From: an uncultured Porphyromonas sp.
GTDB taxonomy: Bacteria; Bacteroidota; Bacteroidia; Bacteroidales; Porphyromonadaceae
Assembly: GCA_900546675.1 (NCBI GenBank)
Contig: URDQ01000046.1
Span: 1 to 17,070, forward strand
Length of the DNA: 17,070 nt
Reading direction: 5' to 3'
Positions 1 through 7,491 of this stretch are shown piece after piece (the stretch's first letter is position 1; each line of letters begins with the position of its first letter). The position numbers were made by a program, and so were the translations under genes. The notes under the pieces are model-generated. The model saw nothing but the letters and a program-made list of their open reading frames with translations, was not told the DNA's origin and did no database searches.

Positions 1-62
1 GACCTACGTGTCCGCCCGCAGAATAGACTGCGCTCAGGTGAGGACGGGCGGACACTCAGGTC
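1..62. repeat. GC-rich imperfect inverted repeat (hairpin) at left edge
   Basis: Arms 8-18 and 45-55 are perfect 11-bp complements (GTGTCCGCCCG / CGGGCGGACAC). Outside them, 1-5 (GACCT) and 58-62 (AGGTC) also pair, giving about 16 paired bases around a 26-nt loop. It lies directly outside the 120-bp repeat and may be part of the same intergenic element. It could be a terminator of an upstream gene, but no T-tract is seen and the window edge hides the context. Confidence 0.6.
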
Positions 63-71
63 CGCCCCTAC

Positions 72-191
72 GGTGGAAGCCCCCACACCGCTGAGCGGTT
101 CACCCGAAGAGAAGTCGACCGAGCTCCCGAAACGAGAAAAGACTTCGCATTTCGCTTGCATATGAACTTAAAAAGTAGCGGGTCACTCGTC
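72..191 (+). repeat. 120-bp repeat, left copy (inverted relative to 16915-17034)
   Basis: Read on the plus strand, this stretch aligns without gaps to the reverse complement of 16915-17034. By eye, about 102 of 120 positions match (roughly 85%). Shared blocks include GAGCGGTTCACCCGAAGAG, AGTCGACCGA and CCGAAACGAGAAAA. No transposase or coding capacity is seen. The two copies face each other across the lysine locus. It may be a dispersed intergenic repeat family of this genome, or the inverted ends of an element; the window alone cannot separate these. Confidence 0.85.
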
Positions 192-262
192 ATACGAGCC
201 ATATCAGTCGCTACTCGTGAGGTTTGCAGTCGTGGGGTGGTGGATTATTCGCAAAATATTCG

Positions 263-270
263 TACCTTTG
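263..270 (+). promoter_or_regulatory. candidate -7 promoter element (TAnnTTTG) for the lysine operon
   Basis: TACCTTTG matches the Bacteroidota -7 consensus TAnnTTTG exactly. It is the only such match seen in the non-coding DNA before the first gene. A start near 277 would leave a leader of about 245 nt before the ATG at 524. No convincing TTTG -33 element lies at the usual distance (the nearest is 223-226, about 36 nt upstream), so the call is tentative. Confidence 0.4.
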
Positions 271-523
271 AAGAGTTGTACGACAATGGCTACATAAAGG
301 CTGATACTTACAGTATCACGAAGAGTATGCTAGGCGGGGAATTGCTTGGATCCTTCTTACTCCGAGCGGTTCTGACGCTATGCTTGTACCTAGCGGTCAA
401 GTGCAGGCTGTACGTCATAGTAGCTCTGTCGTAGCGGTGCCAAAATGATGTTACGATCTGGTACCCCGAGCGACCAAAAACAATCAACGATAGTAAGTTC
501 AAAATATATAAACACATAGATCT
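271..523 (+). other. untranslated leader of the lysine operon
   Basis: This gene-free stretch lies between the candidate promoter and the first gene. It contains one perfect hairpin, 302-308 with 312-318 (TGATACT / AGTATCA, 3-nt loop). The last 30 bases before the ATG are A/T-rich, as expected for Bacteroidota translation starts without a Shine-Dalgarno. I looked for the conserved boxes of cobalamin and lysine riboswitches and did not recognise either. A 92-codon open frame from 156 to 434 crosses it but resembles no protein I know and starts inside the repeat. Confidence 0.45.
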
Positions 524-1168
524 ATGAAAAAATCAATCGATAAAGCAGGACTCAAAGCTAAGCTGCACGATGGTATGTCTATCATGATCGGGGGATTTCT
601 CGCTAATGGAACTCCTGAACGCATTGTCGACGTGCTGGTCGAGAGTGGGGTCAAGGATCTCACGATGATCGTCAACGACACCTCTTATCCTGACCGTGGC
701 TGTGGTCGTCTCATCGCCAATAAGCAGGTCAAGCACCTGATCGTCTCGCACATCGGTACGAACCCAATGACCGCTGAGCAGATGAACAATGGTGAGCTGG
801 AGGTCGAGTTTAGCCCTCAGGGTACACTCGCTGAGCGTATCCGCGTAGGTGGCTGCGGTCTCGGTGGTGTCCTAACGACTACGGGTCTGGGTACGATCAT
901 CGCTGATGGCAAGAAGGTGATCAACATCGACGGTCAGGACTACCTCCTCGAGTTGCCACTACGTGCTGATATGGCTTTTGTCAAGGGTACGGTCGGTGAC
1001 GAGACGGGTAACCTCGTTTACAAGGGTACGACACAAAACTTCCAACCCCTAATGGCTATGGCTGCTGACTGCGTCGTCGCTGAGATTGACGAGATCGTCC
1101 CCGTAGGGCAGATCAGCCCCGAGGCTGTACACACCTCTGGTATCTTTGTGGACTACATCTTTGAGTAA
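524..1168 (+). CDS. atoD: butyrate-acetoacetate CoA-transferase, alpha subunit
   Basis: Alpha subunit (214 aa, normal length) of a two-subunit family I CoA-transferase. With its beta partner it moves CoA between butyryl-CoA and acetoacetate in the cytoplasm, releasing butyrate. Family marks are GGFLANGTPERI at residues 23-34, SPQGTLAERIRVGG at 97-110, the glycine-rich GLGGVLTTTGLGT at 112-124, and the C-terminal VHTSGIFVDYIFE. The catalytic glutamate belongs to the beta subunit and is not expected here. The start at 524 is chosen because family proteins begin just before the lysine-rich first helix, and the upstream bases are A/T-rich. It is the first gene of the run. Its beta partner is about 8.7 kb downstream (9899-10567), unlike the usual adjacent pair. 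Acetate could also be an acceptor; sequence cannot decide. Confidence 0.93.
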   Translation: MKKSIDKAGLKAKLHDGMSIMIGGFLANGTPERIVDVLVESGVKDLTMIVNDTSYPDRGCGRLIANKQVKHLIVSHIGTNPMTAEQMNNGELEVEFSPQGTLAERIRVGGCGLGGVLTTTGLGTIIADGKKVINIDGQDYLLELPLRADMAFVKGTVGDETGNLVYKGTTQNFQPLMAMAADCVVAEIDEIVPVGQISPEAVHTSGIFVDYIFE

Positions 1169-1224
1169 GCCACACAGAGACTCTATGACTCTATATCTAT
1201 ACAGAAGTCGGAGCGCTGTGGTAT

Positions 1225-1242
1225 GAGCCTCTAGGTAGGCTC
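1225..1242 (+). other. small hairpin in the atoD-kal gap
   Basis: GAGCCT (1225-1230) and AGGCTC (1237-1242) pair around the loop CTAGGT. No T-tract follows. The 124-bp gap from 1169 to 1292 is the longest between genes in the operon. The hairpin is short and may only affect mRNA stability. Confidence 0.35.
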
Positions 1243-1292
1243 TCCTGAATGCAAGCTCTGACCCATCAATCACTTTAATTATCCCCAAAACA

Positions 1293-1685
1293 ATGGCAAA
1301 TCCAAAATCAATGATCCGTCTACGTATGTCTAGTGCCGATGCACACTATGGTGGTAACCTCGTAGATGGTGCTAAGATGCTACAGCTCTTTGGCGATGTG
1401 GCTACTGAGCTACTCATCATACAAGATGGCGACGAGGGTCTCTTCTGCGCCTATGACAAGGTCGAGTTCCTCGCTCCAGTATATGCTGGTGACTATATAG
1501 AGGCTGTCGGTGAGATCACCGAGGTCGGTAATTCATCACGCCAGATGCAGTTTGAGGCACGCAAGGTGATCGCTCCACGCACCGACATCAGTGCTTCTGC
1601 AGCAGATGTCCTCGAGGAGCCTGTCGTCGTATGCCGTGCACATGGTACCTGCGTAGTACCTAAGAAGTGCCAGCGCAAGTCTTAA
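1293..1685 (+). CDS. kal: 3-aminobutyryl-CoA ammonia lyase
   Basis: Removes ammonia from L-3-aminobutyryl-CoA to give crotonyl-CoA, the step that joins lysine fermentation to butyrate formation. At 130 aa it has the length of this small hot-dog-fold family. The strongly conserved N-terminal block is MIRLRMS (7-13) and DAHYGGNLVDGA (16-27). FGDVATELLI follows at 33-42, then VEFLAPVYAGDYIEA (57-71) and ADVLEEPVVVCRA (104-116). Its position directly before kce, which makes its substrate, supports the assignment. The gap to kce is 31 bp, so the two are almost certainly co-transcribed. No truncation or unusual residue is seen. Confidence 0.95.
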   Translation: MANPKSMIRLRMSSADAHYGGNLVDGAKMLQLFGDVATELLIIQDGDEGLFCAYDKVEFLAPVYAGDYIEAVGEITEVGNSSRQMQFEARKVIAPRTDISASAADVLEEPVVVCRAHGTCVVPKKCQRKS

Positions 1686-1716
1686 TCTATTCATCTCTCT
1701 AAAGCAGTAACTATCT

Positions 1717-2544
1717 ATGGATAAACTAATCCTGACGGCAGCGATCTGCGGTGCCGAGGTAACCAAAGAGCAGAATCCCGCTGTCCCCTATACAATCGAT
1801 GAGATCGTACGTGAGGCTAAGTCCGCATACGATGCTGGAGCAGCTGTCATCCACGTCCATGTCCGTGAGGACGATGGTACACCGACACAGTCCAAGGCAC
1901 GCTTTAAGGAGGCTCTGGACGCTATCTACAAGGTGATCCCTGACGTGATCATCATCCCCTCGACGGGTGGTGCGGTAGGCATGACCGCTGAGGAGCGCCT
2001 GCAGCCTACAGAGCTGATGCCTGAGATGGCTACGCTAGACTGCGGTACGTGCAACTTTGGTGACGATGTCTTCGAAAACACGATCCCTATGATGCGTGCT
2101 TTCGGTAAGCGTATGATCGAAAACAATATCAAGCCTGAGTACGAGTGCTTTGAGATGGGTCACCTAGATACCATCCTGCGTCTCGCTCAGAGAGGTGAGG
2201 TGCCAGGAGATCCTATGCAGTTTAACTTCGTGCTAGGTGTCTTCGGCTGTACGCCCGCTACGGCTGACAACCTCGCTTGGCTCGTTAAGAATATCCCCGC
2301 AGACGCTACCTGGACAGCTACCGGCATCGGTCGTCACGAGTTCCCACTAGCAGCAGCTGCTATCGGTATGGGCGGTCACGTACGTGTCGGCTTTGAGGAT
2401 AACCTATATCTCTCTAAGGGTGTCCTCGCTAAGAGCAATGGCGAGCTAGTCGCTAAGGCTGCACGCATAGCTCATGAGCTGGGTCGTGAGATCGCTAACC
2501 CCGCTGAGGCTCGTCAGATCCTTTCGCTGGCTCCTCGCCACTAG
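1717..2544 (+). CDS. kce: 3-keto-5-aminohexanoate cleavage enzyme
   Basis: Zinc-dependent enzyme of the BKACE (DUF849) family, with a TIM-barrel fold. It condenses and cleaves 5-amino-3-oxohexanoate with acetyl-CoA to give acetoacetate and 3-aminobutyryl-CoA. The 275-aa length is typical. H46 and H48 in IHVHVR (45-50) match the known zinc ligands. E227 in VRVGFEDNL (222-230) corresponds to the third ligand, and R223 to the catalytic arginine. S82 in PSTGG, T106 and E143 also sit where substrate-contacting residues are described for the characterised enzyme (numbering from memory). It lies between kal, which uses its product, and kdd, which makes its substrate. Other BKACE members act on different beta-keto acids, but the context makes Kce by far the best call. 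Confidence 0.95.
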   Translation: MDKLILTAAICGAEVTKEQNPAVPYTIDEIVREAKSAYDAGAAVIHVHVREDDGTPTQSKARFKEALDAIYKVIPDVIIIPSTGGAVGMTAEERLQPTELMPEMATLDCGTCNFGDDVFENTIPMMRAFGKRMIENNIKPEYECFEMGHLDTILRLAQRGEVPGDPMQFNFVLGVFGCTPATADNLAWLVKNIPADATWTATGIGRHEFPLAAAAIGMGGHVRVGFEDNLYLSKGVLAKSNGELVAKAARIAHELGREIANPAEARQILSLAPRH

Positions 2545-2609
2545 TTAAGGATATTGATTATCCCCCTATTTACTAATACAATCACACAATCAATCATATC
2601 AACTTTTAT

Positions 2610-3653
2610 ATGCAGAAGAAAGGAAACAAGTATGGCACGCACCGTGTCATCTCTCCTAAGGGCGTACTACCACAGCCCGCAGACAAGATCGACAACAACA
2701 TGGATGAGATCTACGACAACGAGATCCTCATCGATGTACAGACGCTAAACATTGACTCAGCTAGCTTCACGCAGATCGAGGAGCAGGCTGGTGGCGACAA
2801 GGCAAAAATCGCCGAGATCATGATGGGCATCGTCGAGAAGCAAGGCAAGCACCGCAACCCAGTCACAGGCTCTGGTGGTATGCTCCTCGGTACTGTCGAG
2901 AAGATAGGTGATGCGCTCAAGGGTAAGATAGACCTCAAGGAGGGTGACAAGATCGCTACCCTCGTATCCCTCTCACTGACTCCTCTACGCATCGACAAGA
3001 TCAAGGATATCCGTCCCGACATCGATCAGGTCGACATCGACGGTAAGGCTATCCTCTTCGAGAGCGGTATCTACGCTAAGATCCCTGATGATCTGCCCGA
3101 GAACCTCGCTCTCTCAGCTCTAGACGTAGCTGGTGCTCCTGCTCAGGTAGCTAAGCTAGTCAAGCCAGGCGACACAGTCCTGATCATCGGTGCTGGTGGT
3201 AAGAGCGGTATGCTCTGCTGCTACGAGGCTAAGAAGCGTGCTGGTGTCACGGGTAAGGTGATCGGTATGTGCCACTCACAGCGTAGTACAGATCGTCTGA
3301 AGGCGCTCGGCTTCTGCGACTATGTCTTCTCAGGCAACGCTACACAGCCTGTACCTGTTATGGAGGAGATCGAGAAGCTTACTGACGGTAAGATGTGTGA
3401 TGTCACGATCAACAATGTCAACATCACCGATACGGAGATGACCAGTATCCTCTGTACGAAGGATGATGGTGTCGTCTACTTCTTCTCTATGGCTACGAGC
3501 TTTACCAAGGCTGCTCTAGGCGCAGAGGGTGTCGGCAAGGACGTGACGATGATCGTGGGTAACGGTTACACCAAGGGTCACGCAGAGATCACACTACAGG
3601 AGCTCCGTGAGAGCGAGGCTCTACGTAAGATCTTCACTGAGCTATATGCTTAA
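2610..3653 (+). CDS. kdd: L-erythro-3,5-diaminohexanoate dehydrogenase
   Basis: Oxidative deaminase that turns L-erythro-3,5-diaminohexanoate into 5-amino-3-oxohexanoate with reduction of NAD(P)+. At 347 aa it has family length. The N-terminus MQKKGNKYGTHRVISPKG matches the family start, which supports the ATG at 2610 over the downstream ATG at 2632 in another frame. The conserved block EILIDVQTLNIDSASFTQ spans 38-55 and NPVTGSGGMLLGTV 83-96. A Rossmann dinucleotide site, IIGAGGKSG, is at 192-200. The second strand of that fold ends in MCHSQRSTDR without an acidic residue, so NADP+ use cannot be excluded. It lies 65 bp after kce and is followed by a strong hairpin (3663-3701) before kamA. Confidence 0.94.
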   Translation: MQKKGNKYGTHRVISPKGVLPQPADKIDNNMDEIYDNEILIDVQTLNIDSASFTQIEEQAGGDKAKIAEIMMGIVEKQGKHRNPVTGSGGMLLGTVEKIGDALKGKIDLKEGDKIATLVSLSLTPLRIDKIKDIRPDIDQVDIDGKAILFESGIYAKIPDDLPENLALSALDVAGAPAQVAKLVKPGDTVLIIGAGGKSGMLCCYEAKKRAGVTGKVIGMCHSQRSTDRLKALGFCDYVFSGNATQPVPVMEEIEKLTDGKMCDVTINNVNITDTEMTSILCTKDDGVVYFFSMATSFTKAALGAEGVGKDVTMIVGNGYTKGHAEITLQELRESEALRKIFTELYA

Positions 3654-3662
3654 GTGAATGGA

Positions 3663-3701
3663 TAAGAGATTAGAGCGTATCCAAGACGCTCTAATCTCTT
3701 A
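3663..3701 (+). terminator. strong hairpin between kdd and kamA
   Basis: Arms 3663-3678 and 3686-3701 are perfect complements over 16 bp with a 7-nt loop. What follows is CTCTTTAC, not a continuous T-tract, and no TAnnTTTG promoter is visible before kamA. It could be a partial terminator, or an RNA stability/processing element separating the kal-kce-kdd part from the kam part. The inner segment TAGAGCGT / ACGCTCTA recurs in the hairpin at 14426-14457. Confidence 0.65.
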
Positions 3702-3745
3702 CTCTTTACATATCGAATTTCAATCCCCTATCAATCACACACACA

Positions 3746-5011
3746 ATGAACGAAAGCAGAAGAAAGGAGTTCTTTCCCGAAGTCTCTGACGCTGATTGGA
3801 ATGATTGGCACTGGCAGGTACGTAACCGTATCGAGACACTTGACCAGCTCAAAAAGTATATCAAGCTAACTCCCGAAGAGGAGGAGGGTGTACGTGAGTC
3901 GCTCAAGACGATCCGCATGGCTATCACGCCTTACTACCTAAGCTTGATTGACCCCAATGACCCTAACGATCCTGTACGTAAGCAGTCGATCCCTACGATC
4001 AATGAGCTACACGTGAGCCCAGAGGATCAGCTAGACCCGCTGAGCGAGGATGAGGACTCACCCGTACCAGGACTGACACACCGCTATCCTGATCGTGTGC
4101 TCTTCCTAATTACCGACATGTGCTCTATGTACTGTCGTCACTGCACGCGTCGTCGCTTTGCCGGACAGAAGGACGCTGCCTCTCCTAAGGAGCGCATCGA
4201 GAAGTGTATCGAGTATATCGAGCAGACGCCTGAGGTGCGTGACGTGCTCCTCTCAGGAGGTGACGCACTCATGGTCAGCGACCAGATGCTAGAGTATATC
4301 ATACAGCGTCTGCGTGCTATACCTCATGTAGAGATCATCCGTATCGGATCCCGCACTCCTGTCGTATGTCCTCAGCGTATCACACCTGAGCTGGTACAGA
4401 TGCTGAGCAAGTATCACCCGATATGGCTCAACACGCACTTTAACCACCCCAACGAGGTGACTCGCGAGAGCCGTGAGGCGTGCGAGCGTATGGCTAATGC
4501 TGGTATACCTCTAGGTAATCAGTCGGTGCTACTACGTGGTATCAACGACTGCCCATCGATCATGAAGCACCTCGTCCATGAGTTGGTCAAGATGCGCGTA
4601 CGTCCATACTATATATATGTATGTGACCTCTCGCAGGGTATCTCACACTTCCGCACGCCTGTCTCCAAGGGTATCGAGATCATCGAGGCGCTACGTGGAC
4701 ATACGTCGGGCTACGCTGTACCTACCTTCGTCGTAGATGCTCCAGGTGGTGGTGGCAAGACTCCTGTCATGCCTACCTATGTGATCTCTCAGTCGCCCCA
4801 CCGTGTGGTGCTGCGCAACTATGAGGGGGTCATCACGACCTACACAGAGCCTAGCGACTATAAGGAGGAGCCCTGTCAGTGTCCTGACTGCAAGAAGGCG
4901 CGTCACGAGGGTGTCTACGGACTACTCACGGGTGATCGCCTAGCTATGGCTCCTGAGCATCTAGATCGCAAGGAGCGTAGCCGTAAGTGGCGCGAAGCTC
5001 ACAAGGAGTAA
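3746..5011 (+). CDS. kamA: L-lysine 2,3-aminomutase
   Basis: Radical SAM, PLP-dependent enzyme that converts L-lysine to L-beta-lysine, the first step of the pathway. The radical SAM cluster motif CSMYCRHC has C126, C130 and C133. The PLP Schiff-base lysine is K338 in DAPGGGGKTP (331-340). D294 and D331 match the two aspartates known to bind the substrate amino group. The C-terminal CQCPDC (C377, C379, C382) and C269 match the structural zinc site of the clostridial enzyme, with residues displaced by one or two. At 421 aa it is full length. It follows a hairpin after kdd and precedes kamB by 63 bp. The related EpmB and glutamate 2,3-aminomutase are less likely, given the linked KamDE. Confidence 0.97.
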   Translation: MNESRRKEFFPEVSDADWNDWHWQVRNRIETLDQLKKYIKLTPEEEEGVRESLKTIRMAITPYYLSLIDPNDPNDPVRKQSIPTINELHVSPEDQLDPLSEDEDSPVPGLTHRYPDRVLFLITDMCSMYCRHCTRRRFAGQKDAASPKERIEKCIEYIEQTPEVRDVLLSGGDALMVSDQMLEYIIQRLRAIPHVEIIRIGSRTPVVCPQRITPELVQMLSKYHPIWLNTHFNHPNEVTRESREACERMANAGIPLGNQSVLLRGINDCPSIMKHLVHELVKMRVRPYYIYVCDLSQGISHFRTPVSKGIEIIEALRGHTSGYAVPTFVVDAPGGGGKTPVMPTYVISQSPHRVVLRNYEGVITTYTEPSDYKEEPCQCPDCKKARHEGVYGLLTGDRLAMAPEHLDRKERSRKWREAHKE

Positions 5012-5074
5012 GCGGCACAGACCTGTCACACTGTTGATTACGTAGCTCTCTGTAGTAAATCAAACTATCGACTG

Positions 5075-6091
5075 ATGCCATTCATCGCAAACATAGCTCA
5101 GCTCAAGAGTCTCGCTATCGTAGGGACCGCCAAGAATGTGGGTAAGACGGAAAGTCTGAACTACATACTCGGTGCGCTACGTGAGCGACATCCTGAGCTA
5201 CAGCTGGCGCTGACGTCGATCGGCATCGATGGAGAGCTACGTGATCAAGTGACACAGACGGACAAGCCTGAGATAACCCTACACAATGGGATGCGCTTTG
5301 TGACGGCGGAAAACTTCTTTCGCAAGAAGCTCCTACCCGCCGAGATATTTGACATCGATCGCATCTATTCCTCCTCGATCGGGCGGCTTATCTATGCACG
5401 AGCACGAGGCATCGGCAAGACGCTCATCGCAGGTCCCCCCTCGACGGGAGGTCTGCGTCGTGTAGTCGCCAGAATGAGTCAGGAAGGGGTTGATCTGACA
5501 CTCATCGATGGAGCGCTCTCACGTCTCTCGCTAGCATCTCCCTCGGTGGCTGAGGGTATGGTACTCGCCACGGGTAGTGCTTACTCGGCTCAGCCTGAGC
5601 AGCTGATCAAGCGCATGCGTGAGTTGATGCGTCTGATCCGTCTGCCACAGCTGGCAGACAGAGCGCTCGCTGAGCAGCTCGCTGAGGTGGACAAGGGCGT
5701 TCGTCTCATAACAACTGAGGGGGCTATCGTAGATCCAGGCTTTGCCTCGGCGCTTACCCCCGATATGTGGCGAGACACCACTTGGCTGGCTGAGGGAGAT
5801 ATGCTCTATGTGCCAGGCGTGGTCAGCGACAAACTATTGAATCAGTTGAGGCTCATAAAGCGACACCGACAGCTTGTGGTCAAAGACTTTACTCGTATCT
5901 TTGCATCGGGACAAGCTGTACAGAGTTATCTAGCTACTGGCAGGGAGATAAAGACTCTATATAGTAGTAAGCTCATAGCGGTCACCTTCAACCCGCTAGC
6001 CCCCTCAGGCTATCGGCTAGACAGTGAGCGTATGTGTGAGCGTCTATCCGAGACTCTTGGGGTACCTGTATATGATGTTAGAAGGCTATGA
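5075..6091 (+). CDS. kamB: KamB, P-loop protein of lysine 5,6-aminomutase locus (probable reactivase subunit)
   Basis: A 338-aa protein of the family found between kamA and kamD in lysine-fermenting bacteria. A P-loop, GTAKNVGKT, sits at residues 17-25, and a hydrophobic strand ending in acid, LTLIDGA (141-147), may be the Walker B partner. No signal peptide or membrane segment is seen, so it is cytoplasmic. Its ATGA end overlaps the kamC start by 4 bp, implying coupled translation and probably a complex with KamC. As I recall, current family names call KamB/KamC a reactivase of lysine 5,6-aminomutase, replacing damaged adenosylcobalamin. That role is inferred from context here; the sequence shows only a nucleotide-binding fold. 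Its GC-rich leucine/arginine content looks like its neighbours, with no sign of decay. Confidence 0.85.
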   Translation: MPFIANIAQLKSLAIVGTAKNVGKTESLNYILGALRERHPELQLALTSIGIDGELRDQVTQTDKPEITLHNGMRFVTAENFFRKKLLPAEIFDIDRIYSSSIGRLIYARARGIGKTLIAGPPSTGGLRRVVARMSQEGVDLTLIDGALSRLSLASPSVAEGMVLATGSAYSAQPEQLIKRMRELMRLIRLPQLADRALAEQLAEVDKGVRLITTEGAIVDPGFASALTPDMWRDTTWLAEGDMLYVPGVVSDKLLNQLRLIKRHRQLVVKDFTRIFASGQAVQSYLATGREIKTLYSSKLIAVTFNPLAPSGYRLDSERMCERLSETLGVPVYDVRRL

Positions 6092-7491
6092 AAGACCTAC
6101 GTAGTTGTATAGACCAAATAAGCGGACTGCGCTATGTCGTGGAGGAGATGCACTTCAACTCTTCTCCAGGACGTATGGCTATGCTGGCTACACCCTGGAG
6201 TAGTGAGGTGGAGACTATCGAGCAGCGACTAGATGAGGTGACCCGCTACATAGGCTATATCTCTGACCAAGAGCAGCAGAAGGGTATGCAAGAGGTGGCG
6301 ATACATCTCTGCGACCTGATGAATGTATCGGGCTCTATCGAGACGATCAGACAGCCGCAGGTCATCTGTAGCGACATCGACCTCTTTGAGATCAAGCGAC
6401 TCGCACTCATCGAGGAGAAGGTGCGTCGCCTTGCCGAGCAGTATCATCTGGAGATCCTACAGTGCCACACACTCACTGAGGTCGTGGATATACTGGACAT
6501 CGACGGGGAGCGACTACCGAGCTTCTACATTAGCGATAGCTACAGTGCTGTGCTGCGCTCGCTGCGCAAGCAGATGGAGCGCACATCTGAGGAGACCGAG
6601 CGAGACGAGCTAGCCGTCCAATGCGCTATCGAAGAGGATCGCGTACGAAAGCGACTCACCGAAGCTTTGCATCCTTATGCTGATCAGATAGAGGAGGCTC
6701 TAGAGGCTTTGGCACAGATTGACAAGCTTCACGCTATCGCTCAGTGGGCTTTGGCATATGGTTGCTGCCGTCCTAAGCCTATACGCTCTGGCGAGAGTAC
6801 TCTGACAGACCTAATACACCCAGAGGTGGCTCATCACCTAGCTGAGAGACAGGACAAGTTCCAGCCAGTGACGATCTCCTACACGGATCAGCCTACGCTC
6901 ATCACAGGAGCTAATATGGCGGGCAAGAGCGTCCTGCTCGCTTCGATAGGACTAGCGCAGTGCCTGATGCAGTTTGGCTGCTACGTGACGGCACGACAAG
7001 CTCAGCTGGTACCAGTCGATGAGGTGATCTTCTCTATCGGAGACGATCAAGACATCAAGTCGGGACTCTCTTCCTATGGTGCTGAGATGCTACGCCTGAA
7101 CCGAATTATCGAGTCGGTCAAGGAGGGTAAGCAGGTCTTAGCACTCATTGATGAGCCCGCACGCACGACCAATCCCGAGGAGGGACACGCTCTGGTGAGT
7201 GCCCTCGTACAGCTCTTCGCTCAGTATGCTGTGCGAGCTATCATCACGACACATTACAGCGGCATCTTGGGGCGATGCCACAGATGGAGAGTACGCGGCT
7301 TCGTGGAGGAGCGTCTACGCAAGCCCCTCGAGATCAACCAGCTCAATCGTTGTATCGACTACTCTCTCATAGAGGATACCCAGACCGATGCGCCTCACGA
7401 GGCTCTGCGCATTGCAGAGATACTAGGCATGGACAGGGAGCTATTAGATTTATGCGAAAAGAACTTAGCAACAAAGAATGAAGACAAGTAA
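6088..7491 (+). CDS. kamC: KamC, MutS-like ATPase (probable lysine 5,6-aminomutase reactivase ATPase)
   Basis: A 467-aa MutS-related ATPase. The C-terminal part has the MutS ATPase layout: Walker A GANMAGKS at 274-281, a signature-like GLSSYGAEM at 326-334, Walker B LALIDEP at 351-357, TTNPEEG at 360-366 and the H-loop TTHY at 387-390. The N-terminal 230 residues are helical, like the MutS core/lever. At 467 aa it is far shorter than MutS (about 850), and the mismatch-recognition domain with its Phe-x-Glu motif is missing, so it is not a repair MutS. It overlaps kamB by 4 bp and kamD by 14 bp, tying its synthesis to the aminomutase. A role in releasing inactive cobalamin from KamDE is inferred. 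Confidence 0.88.
   Translation: MKDLRSCIDQISGLRYVVEEMHFNSSPGRMAMLATPWSSEVETIEQRLDEVTRYIGYISDQEQQKGMQEVAIHLCDLMNVSGSIETIRQPQVICSDIDLFEIKRLALIEEKVRRLAEQYHLEILQCHTLTEVVDILDIDGERLPSFYISDSYSAVLRSLRKQMERTSEETERDELAVQCAIEEDRVRKRLTEALHPYADQIEEALEALAQIDKLHAIAQWALAYGCCRPKPIRSGESTLTDLIHPEVAHHLAERQDKFQPVTISYTDQPTLITGANMAGKSVLLASIGLAQCLMQFGCYVTARQAQLVPVDEVIFSIGDDQDIKSGLSSYGAEMLRLNRIIESVKEGKQVLALIDEPARTTNPEEGHALVSALVQLFAQYAVRAIITTHYSGILGRCHRWRVRGFVEERLRKPLEINQLNRCIDYSLIEDTQTDAPHEALRIAEILGMDRELLDLCEKNLATKNEDK

Noticed and set aside
156..434. 92-codon open frame on the plus strand before the first gene
   Set aside because: It begins inside the 120-bp repeat, spans the candidate promoter, resembles no protein I know and has no domain or membrane pattern that convinces. 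Its composition does not look like the neighbouring genes.
271..523. Cobalamin or lysine riboswitch in the leader
   Set aside because: These were expected from the B12- and lysine-dependent enzymes, but the conserved B12 box and lysine-riboswitch core were not recognised, and only one short hairpin is visible.
5896..5903. TATCTTTG inside kamB as a promoter for kamC
   Set aside because: The same octamer occurs inside other genes (1140-1147 and in kamD near 8931) because Ile-Phe-Gly/Ala/Val is often encoded as ATC-TTT-G. A TTGT lies at a suitable distance upstream here, but the kamB-kamC overlap argues for a shared transcript.
6088..7491. KamC as a DNA mismatch-repair MutS or MutS2
   Set aside because: It lacks the mismatch-recognition domain and any Smr nuclease domain, is too short, and overlaps aminomutase genes on both sides.
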